Source of the DNA: an uncultured Lachnospiraceae bacterium
GTDB taxonomy: Bacteria; Bacillota; Clostridia; Lachnospirales; Lachnospiraceae
Direction: 5' to 3'
Length of the DNA stretch: 64,000 bases
Assembly (NCBI GenBank): GCA_910586315.1
Contig: CAJUIP010000017.1
Span: forward strand, 1 to 64,000
A model generated the notes under the pieces. That model worked only from the letters and a program-made list of their open reading frames with translations. It ran no database searches and was not told where the DNA came from. How positions within the stretch are numbered: position 1 is the first letter of the stretch; each line of letters starts with the position of its first letter. Below, piece after piece: positions 35,318-44,326 of the stretch. The translations under genes and the position numbers were made by a program.

Positions 35318-35369
35318 AATCTCCTGGAAATGTTGTATACTGAGAACATATAGGCATTTCCGGGAGATT
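35318..35369 (+). promoter_or_regulatory. 15-bp inverted repeat over the DUF5711 ribosome site
   Basis: AATCTCCTGGAAATG (35318-35332) and CATTTCCGGGAGATT (35355-35369) pair at 14 of 15 positions plus a G-T. The right arm contains GGGAG, the likely ribosome site. A TATACT box (35336-35341) lies in the loop. RNA read through from the LysM gene would hide the ribosome site; RNA started inside the loop would not. Confidence 0.55.
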
Positions 35370-35375
35370 TATTAT

Positions 35376-36725
35376 ATGAGTGGTATGAGTTCCATGGACA
35401 GAGAGAGGAAAAAACGACAGCTTCGTAATAACATTGTCCAGACTCCGAAACAGGACCGCCCGCCCTCTTATAAGGAAGAGGGGGATGGTGAGGATACCTT
35501 CCGTCAGGCCCTCGGCCAAAGGCGGAGGAAGAAAATCTTTATGTTCCTGGCAGTGACGATGTTTCTTGCGGCAACATGTTTTTGCTGGTATCAGTACCAG
35601 AATGAATATGAATATACAGAATATGACGTGTCCTGGGAGCAGTCCATGCGGTTTTCTGATGGAGCTCAGGGCGAGGGACAGGAATCGGAAGATACCTTGG
35701 AAAATGGAACAGGTAAGGTGGTCAGCGACAGCAGCTTTGTACAATATGAGTATTTTGGCGACAATATGATTAAATATACCAAGGACGGCGCCTCCTACAT
35801 AGATGCCTCAGGAAAAACGATCTGGACTCAGGGCTATGAAATGAAAACCCCCATTATCAACGTAAATGGCGATTATGCAGTTATTGCGGACCAGCAGGGG
35901 AACCAGGTGTATATCTGTAACCGCGAGGGATGCACAGGGGTGGCTAAAACCCAGCTTCCCATCACAAAGGCCGCTGTTTCAGCAAGAGGCGTGACCGCTG
36001 CCGTGGTGGAGGACAGCACGGCCAGCTATGTTTTTTATTTTAAAAAGGACGGAGAGGAGCTGGGAATCTATATTAAAATGCTTCTGTCCGGCGACGGGTA
36101 TCCCATTGATCTCGCCCTTTCCCCGGATGGGAAGCAGGTTGTCATGTCGGTGGCCTATCTGAAAAACGGCGTTCTTAAAAGCAAGGTGGTATTTTATGAT
36201 TTCTCAGAAATCGGGAAAAATGTAAACAACCGTTTCATCGGGGCCTTTGAGGAGGAATTTGACGGAAAAATGGTTGCGAGAGTCCGGTATCTCAATGAGG
36301 AAACCGTCTGCGCGTTTTCTGATAAAGGGATGACTTTTATTTCCGTGAAAAATGTAATTCCGGATACTACTGTCGTTACGGTTCCGGTGGAGGAGGAGAT
36401 TAAAAGCATCTGTTATTCGGGCCGGTATGCCGGAGTGGTGGTGGACAACGCTTCCGGAAGCTCCAGCCGTCTGGATATTTACAGCACGGACGGGAAGCGG
36501 GCTGCCAGCGTTGATTTTGATTACCCATACAGCGGAGTCGAAATTGACGGCGACAAAATTATCCTGTATAATGAGGAGTCGTGCAGGGTTTACAATCTGG
36601 ACGGCCATAAAAAGTTTGACAGGCAGTTTGATTTTCCGATTTCCTGTGTCCGTGCAGGAAAAAATCATCGGAACAGTCTGATTGTGGCCGGCAGTGATGT
36701 GATGAAAGAAATTAAATTAAAATAA
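35376..36725 (+). CDS. DUF5711 family membrane-anchored protein
   Basis: 449 residues. Basic cytoplasmic N-terminus (RKKRQLRNN), one membrane span (IFMFLAVTMFLAATCFCWYQY, about 54-74), then an extracellular domain of repeated four-strand units (for example GDYAVIADQQGNQVYICN, MTFISVKNVIPDT, GDKIILYNEESCRVYNLDG) that looks like a beta-propeller. This corresponds to DUF5711 proteins of Lachnospiraceae; function unknown. Start 35376 has GGGAG at 35362-35366. Confidence 0.75.
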   Translation: MSGMSSMDRERKKRQLRNNIVQTPKQDRPPSYKEEGDGEDTFRQALGQRRRKKIFMFLAVTMFLAATCFCWYQYQNEYEYTEYDVSWEQSMRFSDGAQGEGQESEDTLENGTGKVVSDSSFVQYEYFGDNMIKYTKDGASYIDASGKTIWTQGYEMKTPIINVNGDYAVIADQQGNQVYICNREGCTGVAKTQLPITKAAVSARGVTAAVVEDSTASYVFYFKKDGEELGIYIKMLLSGDGYPIDLALSPDGKQVVMSVAYLKNGVLKSKVVFYDFSEIGKNVNNRFIGAFEEEFDGKMVARVRYLNEETVCAFSDKGMTFISVKNVIPDTTVVTVPVEEEIKSICYSGRYAGVVVDNASGSSSRLDIYSTDGKRAASVDFDYPYSGVEIDGDKIILYNEESCRVYNLDGHKKFDRQFDFPISCVRAGKNHRNSLIVAGSDVMKEIKLK

Positions 36726-36757
36726 GTTAAAAGAGGAAATTCACAGGAGGAAGAATC

Positions 36758-38737
36758 ATGAATGCGATCGACAATTTGGCAGTTAATTCCATTAGAGTTT
36801 TGTCCGCCGACGCGATCCAGAAAGCCAACTCTGGACATCCGGGACTGCCCCTTGGCAGCGCTCCGGCGGCGTATGAGCTGTGGGCTAACCACATGAACCA
36901 CAACCCGGCGAATCCGTCCTGGGTAAACCGTGACCGGTTCATTTTGTCCGGAGGACATGGCTCTATGCTGTTGTATTCCCTTTTGCATTTATTTGGTTAT
37001 GGCTTGAGGAAAGAAGATATTATGAATTTCCGGCAGGTTGGTTCCCTGACTCCGGGTCATCCGGAATATGGCCATACCGTTGGAGTGGAAGCAACCACAG
37101 GCCCCCTGGGCGCCGGAATGGGAATGGCTGTCGGTATGGCTTTGGCGGAAAAGCATCTGGCTTCCGTATTTAATAAGGACAATTATCCGGTTGTGGACCA
37201 CTACACCTATGTCCTCGGCGGAGACGGCTGCATGATGGAGGGGATTTCCTCTGAGGCATTTTCTCTGGCGGGAACCTGGGGACTTGGGAAATTGATCGTC
37301 CTTTACGATTCTAATAAAATTTCCATTGAGGGGAGTACGGACATTGCGTTCCGTGAGAATGTGGAGGAAAGAATGCGCGCCTTTGGTTTCCAGACCATTA
37401 CGGTTGAGGATGGAACCAATACAGACGCCATCGGCCTGGCCATCGAGGCTGCAAAGGCTGAAACAGAGCGGCCGTCCTTCATTACCATTAAGACAGAAAT
37501 CGGGTATGGCTGTCCGGCAAAACAGGGAAAGGCCAGCGCCCATGGGGAACCGCTGGGTGCAGACAATGTGAAGGCTATGAGAGAGAACTTAGACTGGCCT
37601 TATGAAGAGCCGTTCTTTGTGCCGGAAGAGGTTTATGAACATTTTGCGGGACTGGCGCGGGAAAAGGCAGATGTGGAAGCTGCGTGGAGTGTGATGTTTG
37701 CCGCATATTGTGAAGAATATCCGGAGATGGAAGCTCTTTGGGAGAAGTATCATGCCGGCGTGGACGAAGAGGCCTTGCTAAACAATGAAACATTCTGGCT
37801 TGGAAAGGAAAAACCGGAGGCAACCCGCTCCCTTTCCGGAAAAATGCTGGGCCTGTTAAAAGATGAAATGCCGAATTTGATTGGCGGTTCTGCTGATCTG
37901 GGTCCCTCCAACAAAACAGAGATGAAGGGTGCAGGCGATTTTTCTGCGGAGACTCCTGAGGGAAGAAATCTGCACTTTGGCGTAAGAGAACTGGCCATGG
38001 CGGCGATCGGAAACGGTATTATGCTTCACGGCGGCCTGCGGGCTTATGTCGCCACATTTTTTGTGTTCAGCGATTATGTGAAGCCAATGGCAAGGCTGTC
38101 TGCTCTTATGAACATTCCGCTGACCTATGTATTCACCCATGACAGCATCGGGGTTGGCGAGGATGGCCCGACTCATGAGCCGATTGAGCAGCTTGCCATG
38201 CTTCGGGCAATGCCGAATCTGCGTGTATTCCGTCCCTGTGACGCGACAGAGACATCTGCCGCATGGCTGACGGCCGCCGCCTCCAAAAAGAACCCTACGG
38301 CTCTGGTCCTCACAAGACAGAACTTAAATCCGGTTGCAGGAAGCAGCAAGGAAGCTTTAAAAGGAGGCTATGTGATCGACGACTGCGAAGGGACACCGGA
38401 AGCCATTCTCATTGCCAGCGGCTCTGAGGTAGACCTGGCCGTAAGGGCAAAGGCAGAGCTTGAGGCTGAGGGGAGAAAAGTCCGCGTGGTTTCCATGCCC
38501 TGCATGGAGCTGTTTGAAGAACAGAGCGCGGAATACAGAGAGTCCGTGCTGCCGAAGGCTGTCCGTAAGAGAGTGGTTGTGGAAGCCCTTTCTGATTTTG
38601 GCTGGGGTAAGTATGTGGGTCTGGATGGCGCATACGTTACGATGAGGGGCTTTGGCGCCAGCGGCCCGGCCGGAAAGCTGTTTGAAAAATTCGGATTTAC
38701 TGTGGAAAATGTAGTAAATACCGTGAAAGCACTGTAA
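36758..38737 (+). CDS. tkt: transketolase
   Basis: 659 residues, full length. SGHPGLPLGSAPAAYELW and GHGSMLLYSLLHL start the ThDP domain; GDGCMMEGISSEAFSLAG is the ThDP/Mg motif; ENVEERMRAFG-like and SADLGPSNKTE follow; THDSIGVGEDGPTHEP is the pyrimidine-domain signature. It moves two-carbon units in the non-oxidative pentose phosphate pathway. CACAGGAGGAAGAATC is the ribosome site. It lies 32 bp after the DUF5711 gene, so partial read-through is likely. Confidence 0.97.
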   Translation: MNAIDNLAVNSIRVLSADAIQKANSGHPGLPLGSAPAAYELWANHMNHNPANPSWVNRDRFILSGGHGSMLLYSLLHLFGYGLRKEDIMNFRQVGSLTPGHPEYGHTVGVEATTGPLGAGMGMAVGMALAEKHLASVFNKDNYPVVDHYTYVLGGDGCMMEGISSEAFSLAGTWGLGKLIVLYDSNKISIEGSTDIAFRENVEERMRAFGFQTITVEDGTNTDAIGLAIEAAKAETERPSFITIKTEIGYGCPAKQGKASAHGEPLGADNVKAMRENLDWPYEEPFFVPEEVYEHFAGLAREKADVEAAWSVMFAAYCEEYPEMEALWEKYHAGVDEEALLNNETFWLGKEKPEATRSLSGKMLGLLKDEMPNLIGGSADLGPSNKTEMKGAGDFSAETPEGRNLHFGVRELAMAAIGNGIMLHGGLRAYVATFFVFSDYVKPMARLSALMNIPLTYVFTHDSIGVGEDGPTHEPIEQLAMLRAMPNLRVFRPCDATETSAAWLTAAASKKNPTALVLTRQNLNPVAGSSKEALKGGYVIDDCEGTPEAILIASGSEVDLAVRAKAELEAEGRKVRVVSMPCMELFEEQSAEYRESVLPKAVRKRVVVEALSDFGWGKYVGLDGAYVTMRGFGASGPAGKLFEKFGFTVENVVNTVKAL

Positions 38738-38751
38738 AAATGAAAAAAGGT

Positions 38752-38914
38752 TAGTGTATTGACACACTTACTTTCAGTCAAATGACGCAGAATGAATTTT
38801 CAGTCTGCAAGGCGGAGGAGGGAGGCGATGCGGTGGCATCGTTGACCGACAACAACGCAGCAGATGGAAATTCAGGCAAGTCATTTGGCGAAATGTAAAT
38901 GTGTCAATACACTA
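38752..38914 (+). repeat. 163-bp hairpin element with perfect 15-bp ends, family I copy X
   Basis: TAGTGTATTGACACA (38752-38766) and TGTGTCAATACACTA (38900-38914) are exact complements. The arms go on pairing imperfectly (CAAATGAC and TGAATTT blocks occur in both when one is complemented). The apex is GGGAGGCGATGC-GGTG-GCATCGTTGACC. A related element with changed but still paired stem bases lies reversed at 44122-44283. It sits between tkt and the glucokinase gene. Confidence 0.65.
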
Positions 38915-38935
38915 GTGGGTCTTTGGGAGGCAGAT

Positions 38936-39877
38936 ATGAGCCAAAAGTGTATAGGAATCGACATTGGAGGAACTACAGTAAAAATCGGTGTGTTCCAGGC
39001 GGACGGGACTCTTTTGGAAAAGTGGGAGATTCCCACAAGGAAGGAAGAGAACGGAAAATATATCCTTGGGGATATTGCAGCTTCCATTAAAGAAAAGGCA
39101 GCCGGGTGGAGTATGTCCCTCTCTGATTTTGCCGGGGCGGGCATGGGACTTCCGGGGCCTGTTCTGGACAACGGATATGTCACATTCTGTGTGAATCTGG
39201 GGTGGAGAGACATGAATGCCCAGGAGGAATTAAGCCGCCTTTTAGACGGGATGCCGGTCAAGAGCTCCAACGATGCCAATGTGGCGGCCCTTGGTGAAAT
39301 ATGGCAGGGCGGCGGCAGAGGATATAAAGACATGGTCATGGTGACTCTGGGGACCGGAGTCGGCGGCGGTATTATTTTAAATGGAAAGATTTGGTCAGGC
39401 ATGCAGGGAACCGGAGGAGAAATCGGCCATATGCATGTGGTAGAGGGAGAGACAGAACAATGCAACTGCGGCGGTTACGGATGTCTGGAGCAGGTGGCTT
39501 CTGCTACGGGGATTGTCAGAGTGGCGGCCCGGCTTCTGGCTGCTGATAAACGCCCCTCATCCTTAAGAGAGATAAAGAATATCACGGCTAAAAATGTGCT
39601 GGATGAGGCGAAAAAGGGAGATCGGCTGGCAGTAGAGTCTGTGGAGACTTCCTGCCGTTATTTGGGCTGGGCGCTGGCCAGTATTACGATGGTACTGGAT
39701 CCGCAGGTTTATTTAATCGGGGGCGGCGTTTCAAAAGCAGGCGAATTTTTAATTGAGAAAATCCAGAAGTATCATGACGAGATGTCTCCGATGGCGGTCG
39801 GAAAGGCGAAAGTGCTATTAGCAACTCTGGGAAATGATGCGGGGATTTATGGTGCGGCGAAGCTGATTTTAGAATAA
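38936..39877 (+). CDS. glk: ROK family glucokinase
   Basis: 313 residues. GIDIGGTTVKIGVF is the phosphate loop; PVKSSNDANVAALGE holds the catalytic Asp; VTLGTGVGGGII, GEIGHMHVV and CNCGGYGCLEQVAS give the zinc-binding CxCGxxGCxE of ROK kinases; YLIGGGVSKAG closes the family pattern. Phosphorylates glucose for glycolysis. Start 38936 follows TGGGAGGCAGAT; the longer frame begins inside the repeat element and is unlikely. Confidence 0.93.
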   Translation: MSQKCIGIDIGGTTVKIGVFQADGTLLEKWEIPTRKEENGKYILGDIAASIKEKAAGWSMSLSDFAGAGMGLPGPVLDNGYVTFCVNLGWRDMNAQEELSRLLDGMPVKSSNDANVAALGEIWQGGGRGYKDMVMVTLGTGVGGGIILNGKIWSGMQGTGGEIGHMHVVEGETEQCNCGGYGCLEQVASATGIVRVAARLLAADKRPSSLREIKNITAKNVLDEAKKGDRLAVESVETSCRYLGWALASITMVLDPQVYLIGGGVSKAGEFLIEKIQKYHDEMSPMAVGKAKVLLATLGNDAGIYGAAKLILE

Positions 39878-40327
39878 ATGAAAAGGGAGAGCTGTACGCG
39901 GGCCGATAAGAATATCTGCCCGCATACAGCTCTTTCTAAAATGAGGAGACCCCGGTCGCGACAACCGGGGCAATTATGAAAAATCTATGTGCAATTTGTC
40001 TAATTTAAGAGGCAAAATCTATTTGCTTCTATGCATTTAGTATAAAAAACGTATATGAATAAAATATGAACACAGTGTAAACAGATTATGAAAGTTGGCG
40101 TTCACGGAGCGGGGAGAGCCGGACAGGAAAATGCCCTCTGTGAACAGTGACGTATGAAACATAGCGGCTCAGATGTCGAAAAAAAATAAGAGCCATTCGG
40201 GGAGGAGTATGCTATAATCATAATAGCAAAAGCTGGATATGAATATCTCCTGAAAGTGGTTCATAATCGTAATGGTTCAGCATCCGTTACTCATAATCAA
40301 CCATACATAACAGAAAGGAACCTACAC
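39878..40327. other. 450-bp spacer between glk and pyrophosphatase gene
   Basis: After the glk terminator there is a second hairpin CCCCGGT-CGCGACA-ACCGGGG (39950-39970), an AT-rich stretch, a larger inverted repeat GTTCACGGAG...CTCTGTGAAC (about 40099-40146), and an extended -10 (TGCTATAAT, 40210-40218) about 110 bp before the start. No gene seen. Confidence 0.5.
39888..39936 (+). terminator. terminator after glk
   Basis: AGAGCTGTACGCGGGC pairs with GCCCGCATACAGCTCT (one mismatch) around a 13-nt loop, then TTCTAAAA. Confidence 0.82.
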
Positions 40328-42004
40328 ATGCCAAATCAGGAAAAACAAAAAATCTTAGTTTTAGGACATCGAAATCCCGACACAGATTCTATCTGTTCCG
40401 CCATCTGCTATGCAAACCTGAAACAGCTTTTAAACGGAGAAGAATACGAACCTTGCAGGGCAGGAAATGTGAACCCGGAAACTCAGTTTGTATTGAAGCA
40501 TTTTAAAGTGGAAACTCCGAGGCTGGTGGAAAATGTAAAAACGCAGGTAAAGGACATAGAAATCAGAAAGACAAAAGGCGTAGACCGCGGCATTTCTCTG
40601 AAAAATGCATGGGGTCTTATGCAGGAAAACAATGTGGTTACGCTTCCCATTGTCGCTGACGGCGGTATTTTAGAGGGGGTTATTACCATCGGCGACATCA
40701 CGAAATCCTACATGGATTTATATGACAGCAGCATTATCTCCAAGGCACACACCAAGTATGCAAATATTTTGGATACGCTGGAGGGCAGCATTGTTGTGGG
40801 CGATTCGGAATGTTATTTTGACAGAGGAAAGGTCCTTATCGCTGCCGCCAACCCGGATCTGATGGAAAATTATATTGAAAAGCATGATCTTGTAATTTTA
40901 GGAAACCGTTACGAGTCTCAGCTATGCGCCATCGAAATGGAAGCGGGCTGCATCATTGTCTGCGAGGGTGCGGGCGTTTCTCTTACCATCCGCAAGCTGG
41001 CGCAGGAGCGCGGCTGCACGGTAATTACAACTCCGTATGATACCTATACCACGGCCCGCCTGATTAACCAGTCCATGCCGGTGAGCTATTTTATGACCAC
41101 GGATCATATTGTGGCCTTTTCTGATGAAGATTATCTGGATGAAATCCGCGAAATCATGGCCAGCAAGCGTCATCGGGATTTTCCGATCTTAAACAGCGAT
41201 GGAAAATATCTGGGTATGATTTCCCGCCGAAATTTACTGGGAGCCAAGGGAAAACAGATCATCCTTGTGGATCACAACGAGAAAAACCAGGCCGTGGAAG
41301 GCGTGGAAAGCGCCGATATCCGCGAGATCATTGATCATCATCGTCTAAGAACCGTGGAAACCATGTCGCCGGTATTTTTCAGAAATCAGCCTTTGGGCTG
41401 CACGGCAACCATTATCTGCCAGATGTATCAGGAAAACGGTGTGAAAATTGATAAAAAGACTGCGGGCCTCCTATGCAGCGCAATTATTTCTGATACACTG
41501 CTGTTCCGCTCTCCCACCTGTACGCCGATGGATAAGACGGTGGCTTTGATGCTGGCCGATATTGCGGGGATTAATGCGGAGGCGTATGCAAAGAAGATGT
41601 TCGCGGCCGGAAGTAATTTAAAGGGAAAATCAGATGAAGACATCTTCTATCAGGATTTCAAGCGGTTCTCCGTTGGAAAGTCTGTGTTTGGGATCGGGCA
41701 GATTACGTCTTTAGACTCTGAGGAACTGGAGGCTTTAAAAGAAAGAATGCTGCTGTATTCGGAAAAGGCCAGAGAACAGCATCATATTGACATGATGTTC
41801 TTTATGCTGACCAATATTCTTACGGAATCCACGGATCTGGTCTGTGTGGGCCAGGGTGCTGAGCAGCTTGTGGCCAGCGCTTTCCACACTTCTGACGAGG
41901 ACGACGGAAGCGAGGAAAAGCTGGATGGGTTTGTCCATCTCCCTGGTGTGGTTTCCAGAAAAAAACAGCTTGCTCCACAGATTATGATGGCGCTTCAGCA
42001 GTAG
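40328..42004 (+). CDS. CBS/DRTGG-containing Mn-dependent inorganic pyrophosphatase
   Basis: 558 residues. DHH part 1 GHRNPDTDSICSAICYANL, then a first CBS motif, a DRTGG-type domain (about 110-250), a second CBS (LDEIREIMASKRHRDFPILN), then VDHNEKNQAV, EIIDHHRL, and the DHHA2 domain to the end. This matches the family II pyrophosphatases with a regulatory CBS insert that bind adenine nucleotides and control activity. It removes PPi to pull biosynthesis. GAAAGGAACC is the ribosome site; the long frame from 40256 has none. 9 bp before a flavin reductase gene. Confidence 0.93.
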   Translation: MPNQEKQKILVLGHRNPDTDSICSAICYANLKQLLNGEEYEPCRAGNVNPETQFVLKHFKVETPRLVENVKTQVKDIEIRKTKGVDRGISLKNAWGLMQENNVVTLPIVADGGILEGVITIGDITKSYMDLYDSSIISKAHTKYANILDTLEGSIVVGDSECYFDRGKVLIAAANPDLMENYIEKHDLVILGNRYESQLCAIEMEAGCIIVCEGAGVSLTIRKLAQERGCTVITTPYDTYTTARLINQSMPVSYFMTTDHIVAFSDEDYLDEIREIMASKRHRDFPILNSDGKYLGMISRRNLLGAKGKQIILVDHNEKNQAVEGVESADIREIIDHHRLRTVETMSPVFFRNQPLGCTATIICQMYQENGVKIDKKTAGLLCSAIISDTLLFRSPTCTPMDKTVALMLADIAGINAEAYAKKMFAAGSNLKGKSDEDIFYQDFKRFSVGKSVFGIGQITSLDSEELEALKERMLLYSEKAREQHHIDMMFFMLTNILTESTDLVCVGQGAEQLVASAFHTSDEDDGSEEKLDGFVHLPGVVSRKKQLAPQIMMALQQ

Positions 42005-42013
42005 GAGGATATG

Positions 42014-42622
42014 ATGGCGAAACGGCAGTTTAAACCAGGAAATATGCTGTACCCGCTTCCTGCTGTGATGGTGTCGGTGGCGGATAAAGAGGGAAATTCC
42101 AATATTATTACGGTGGCGTGGGCCGGGACAGTCTGCACCAACCCGCCAATGTTATCCATCAGTGTGCGTCCGGAGCGATATTCGTACCATATGATACGGG
42201 AGACGGGGGAGTTTGTTGTAAACCTCACAACAGAAAAATTAGCGTATGCCACGGATTACTGCGGAGTGAAATCCGGTCGTGATACCGATAAATGGAAGGC
42301 CGCGGGCCTTACCCGGGAAAAGGCCAGTCAGGTTTTGGCGCCGCTTATTAAGGAATGCCCGGTGAATCTGGAGTGCAGAGTCAAACGGGTGGACGAATTG
42401 GGGAGCCATCATATGTTTTTAGCGGAGGTGGTGGCCGTTCATGTGGATGAGGCATATATGGATGAAAAGGACACCTTCCATTTATCAGATGCAAAGCCCC
42501 TTGCCTATTCTCATGGGAGATATTACGGGTTGGGGAAGTGTCTGGGTGCCTTTGGATACAGTGTGAAAAAGAAAAATAAAAGAAACGATTCATTCAGAGG
42601 GAATATGAATTATTACAAATAA
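42014..42622 (+). CDS. flavin reductase-like domain protein
   Basis: 202 residues. FKPGNMLYPLPAVMVSVADKEG, ITVAWAGTVCTNPPMLSISVRPERYSYHMI and ETGEFVVNLTTE are the FMN-binding split-barrel pattern of the flavin reductase-like family. ATG 42014 has GGAGG five bases upstream, better than ATG 42011 at two bases. Substrate and partner are unknown; it sits between the pyrophosphatase and a shikimate-kinase-like gene in a tightly packed operon ending with cysteine synthase. Confidence 0.85.
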   Translation: MAKRQFKPGNMLYPLPAVMVSVADKEGNSNIITVAWAGTVCTNPPMLSISVRPERYSYHMIRETGEFVVNLTTEKLAYATDYCGVKSGRDTDKWKAAGLTREKASQVLAPLIKECPVNLECRVKRVDELGSHHMFLAEVVAVHVDEAYMDEKDTFHLSDAKPLAYSHGRYYGLGKCLGAFGYSVKKKNKRNDSFRGNMNYYK

Positions 42623-42640
42623 AAAGAGGGGCGGCATTCA

Positions 42641-43153
42641 ATGGGTGAAAAAAGTAATATAGTATTAATAGGCATGCCGGCTTCCGGAAAAAGTACTGTC
42701 GGAGTCCTGTTAGCCAAGCGGCTGGGATATGCTTTTGTGGATGTGGATCTGGTGATACAGGAGCAGCAGGAAAAACTCTTAAGGGAAATCATTGAGGAGC
42801 GGGGCCTGGATGGATTTATGGCTGTGGAGGAGGACGCCAATGCCGGACTGGAAGTGGAAAAGTCCGTGATTGCTCCCGGCGGAAGTGTGATTTATGGTTT
42901 AAAAGCCATGGAACATTTACAGAAAATCGGAACCATCGTGTATTTAAAAATTGAATATGAAGACCTGGAAGCACGTCTGGGAAATTTAAAGGACCGGGGT
43001 GTGGTCTTAAAGGACGGCATGACCCTGAGAGACCTGTATGCGGAACGTGTTCCATATTATGAGCGCTATGCAGATGTAACCATAGAGGAAACCGGAAAAA
43101 CTTTCGGTGAAATAGTAGACGAATTACGTGCGTATTTTGAAAGGAGAGCGTAG
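42641..43153 (+). CDS. shikimate kinase-like P-loop kinase
   Basis: 170 residues. IVLIGMPASGKSTVGVLLAKRLG is the Walker A start, FVDVDLVI carries the substrate-binding Asp, APGGSVIY stands for the glycine loop and ERVPYYERYAD the late Arg. The region normally GExxFRxxE reads GLDGFMAVEEDA, so the Arg that binds the shikimate carboxylate is Met here. It may use another substrate or bind shikimate differently. 4 bp before cysteine synthase, so co-expressed. Confidence 0.75.
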   Translation: MGEKSNIVLIGMPASGKSTVGVLLAKRLGYAFVDVDLVIQEQQEKLLREIIEERGLDGFMAVEEDANAGLEVEKSVIAPGGSVIYGLKAMEHLQKIGTIVYLKIEYEDLEARLGNLKDRGVVLKDGMTLRDLYAERVPYYERYADVTIEETGKTFGEIVDELRAYFERRA

Positions 43154-43156
43154 CTT

Positions 43157-44104
43157 ATGGGAAGGATTTATGGAAGTCTGGAGGAACTGGTCGGTCATAC
43201 CCCGATGGTAGCGCTGCCGAGAATGTGTGAACAGCATCAGACAGCAGCCAATGTCTATGCGAAGATGGAGATGTTTAATCCCGGCGGAAGCTCTAAAGAC
43301 AGACTGGCATTGAAGCTTTTGGATGATGCAGAAAAAGCGGGCCTGATTACCCGCGGGAAAAATGTGATTGTGGAACCCACCAGCGGCAATACCGGTATCG
43401 GCCTGGTTTCCATTGCCCGCGCGAGAGAATACCGGGTGATTGTGGTTATGCCCGAGGATGTGAGCGAAGAGAGAAAGAAGCTGCTGGATGCCCGCGGCGC
43501 CGTGGTTGAGCTTACTCCTGCAGAAAAAGGCATGGCCGGAGCCATCGAAAGGGCGAAGGAGATTCTGAAGGAGGATCCGGACGCATGGATGCCGGATCAG
43601 TTCAACAATCCCAGCGGTCCCCAGGCACATTATGAGACGACAGGCCCGGAGATTTGGGAAGATATGGATGGAAAAATTGATGTATTTGTCTGCGGTATCG
43701 GCACTGGCGGCACGATCACCGGGGTGGGACGCTATTTGAAGGAAAAGAACCCCGACATTAAAATTGTTGGCGTAGAGCCTAAGGACAGTGCGGTTTTAAA
43801 CGGAGGAAAGCCGGGCCCTCATATGCTTCAGGGAATCGGAGCCGGATTCATTCCCAGTATTCTGGATATGAGTATTATTGACGAAGTTATGGATATTGAT
43901 AAGTATGAAGCATACCTGACCTGTTATGATCTGACTGCGGCAGAGGGCTACCTGGTTGGAATTTCCGGCGGAGCAGCTCTTCAGGCGGCAAATTATGTTG
44001 CAAGACGTAAGGAAATGGCAGGAAAGAACGTTGTGGTACTTCTGCCTGACAGCGGGGAACGATATCTGAGCACCGAAATGTATGATGCAGGGCCGGAAGA
44101 ATAA
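43157..44104 (+). CDS. cysK: cysteine synthase (O-acetylserine sulfhydrylase type)
   Basis: 315 residues. MFNPGGSSKDRLALKLL has the PLP-binding Lys, EPTSGNTGIGLVSI the carboxylate loop, GIGTGGTITGVGRYLKE the phosphate site and VGISGGAALQAA the final Ser. Makes cysteine from O-acetylserine and sulfide. AAAGGAGAGCGTAGCTT precedes the ATG. Last gene of the operon starting at 40328; no cysE in the window. Confidence 0.93.
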   Translation: MGRIYGSLEELVGHTPMVALPRMCEQHQTAANVYAKMEMFNPGGSSKDRLALKLLDDAEKAGLITRGKNVIVEPTSGNTGIGLVSIARAREYRVIVVMPEDVSEERKKLLDARGAVVELTPAEKGMAGAIERAKEILKEDPDAWMPDQFNNPSGPQAHYETTGPEIWEDMDGKIDVFVCGIGTGGTITGVGRYLKEKNPDIKIVGVEPKDSAVLNGGKPGPHMLQGIGAGFIPSILDMSIIDEVMDIDKYEAYLTCYDLTAAEGYLVGISGGAALQAANYVARRKEMAGKNVVVLLPDSGERYLSTEMYDAGPEE

Positions 44105-44121
44105 GAGTATAAAGACGGGCT

Positions 44122-44283
44122 AGAGCGCGTTTGAAAATTCATTCCCGCCATCTGTACGCCCCGCTTTGCGGGAAATTTGGCTCTCATTCGGTCAACGTAG
44201 CCCACTACGCCTCCCTCATTCGAGCTAAATTTCCCACAAACTGTGATGCACATCTGACGGAAAGCAATTTTCAGACACGCTCT
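44122..44283 (-). repeat. 162-bp hairpin element, family I copy Y
   Basis: AGAGCGCGTTTGAAAATT (44122-44139) and AATTTTCAGACACGCTCT (44266-44283) pair at 16 of 18 positions. Inner blocks GGGAAATTTGGCTC and GAGCTAAATTTCCC continue the stem. The apex, read on the minus strand, is GAGGGAGGCGTAG-TGGG-CTACGTTGACCG, matching copy X at 38752-38914 outside the stem bases. Confidence 0.65.
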
Positions 44284-44296
44284 GGCGTTTGATTTA

Positions 44297-44326
44297 CGCG
44301 AGCAACGAGCCAAAGTCCGTGCTTGC
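44297..44326. repeat. 30-bp repeat, family IV copy 2
   Basis: CGCGAGCAACGAGCC...GTCCGTGCTTGC matches 9128-9157 at 26 of 30 bases. Adjoins family I copy Y. Confidence 0.4.

Noticed and set aside
38752..38914. Insertion sequence with transposase
   Set aside because: The element is 163 bp and has no reading frame for a transposase; at most a nonautonomous element.
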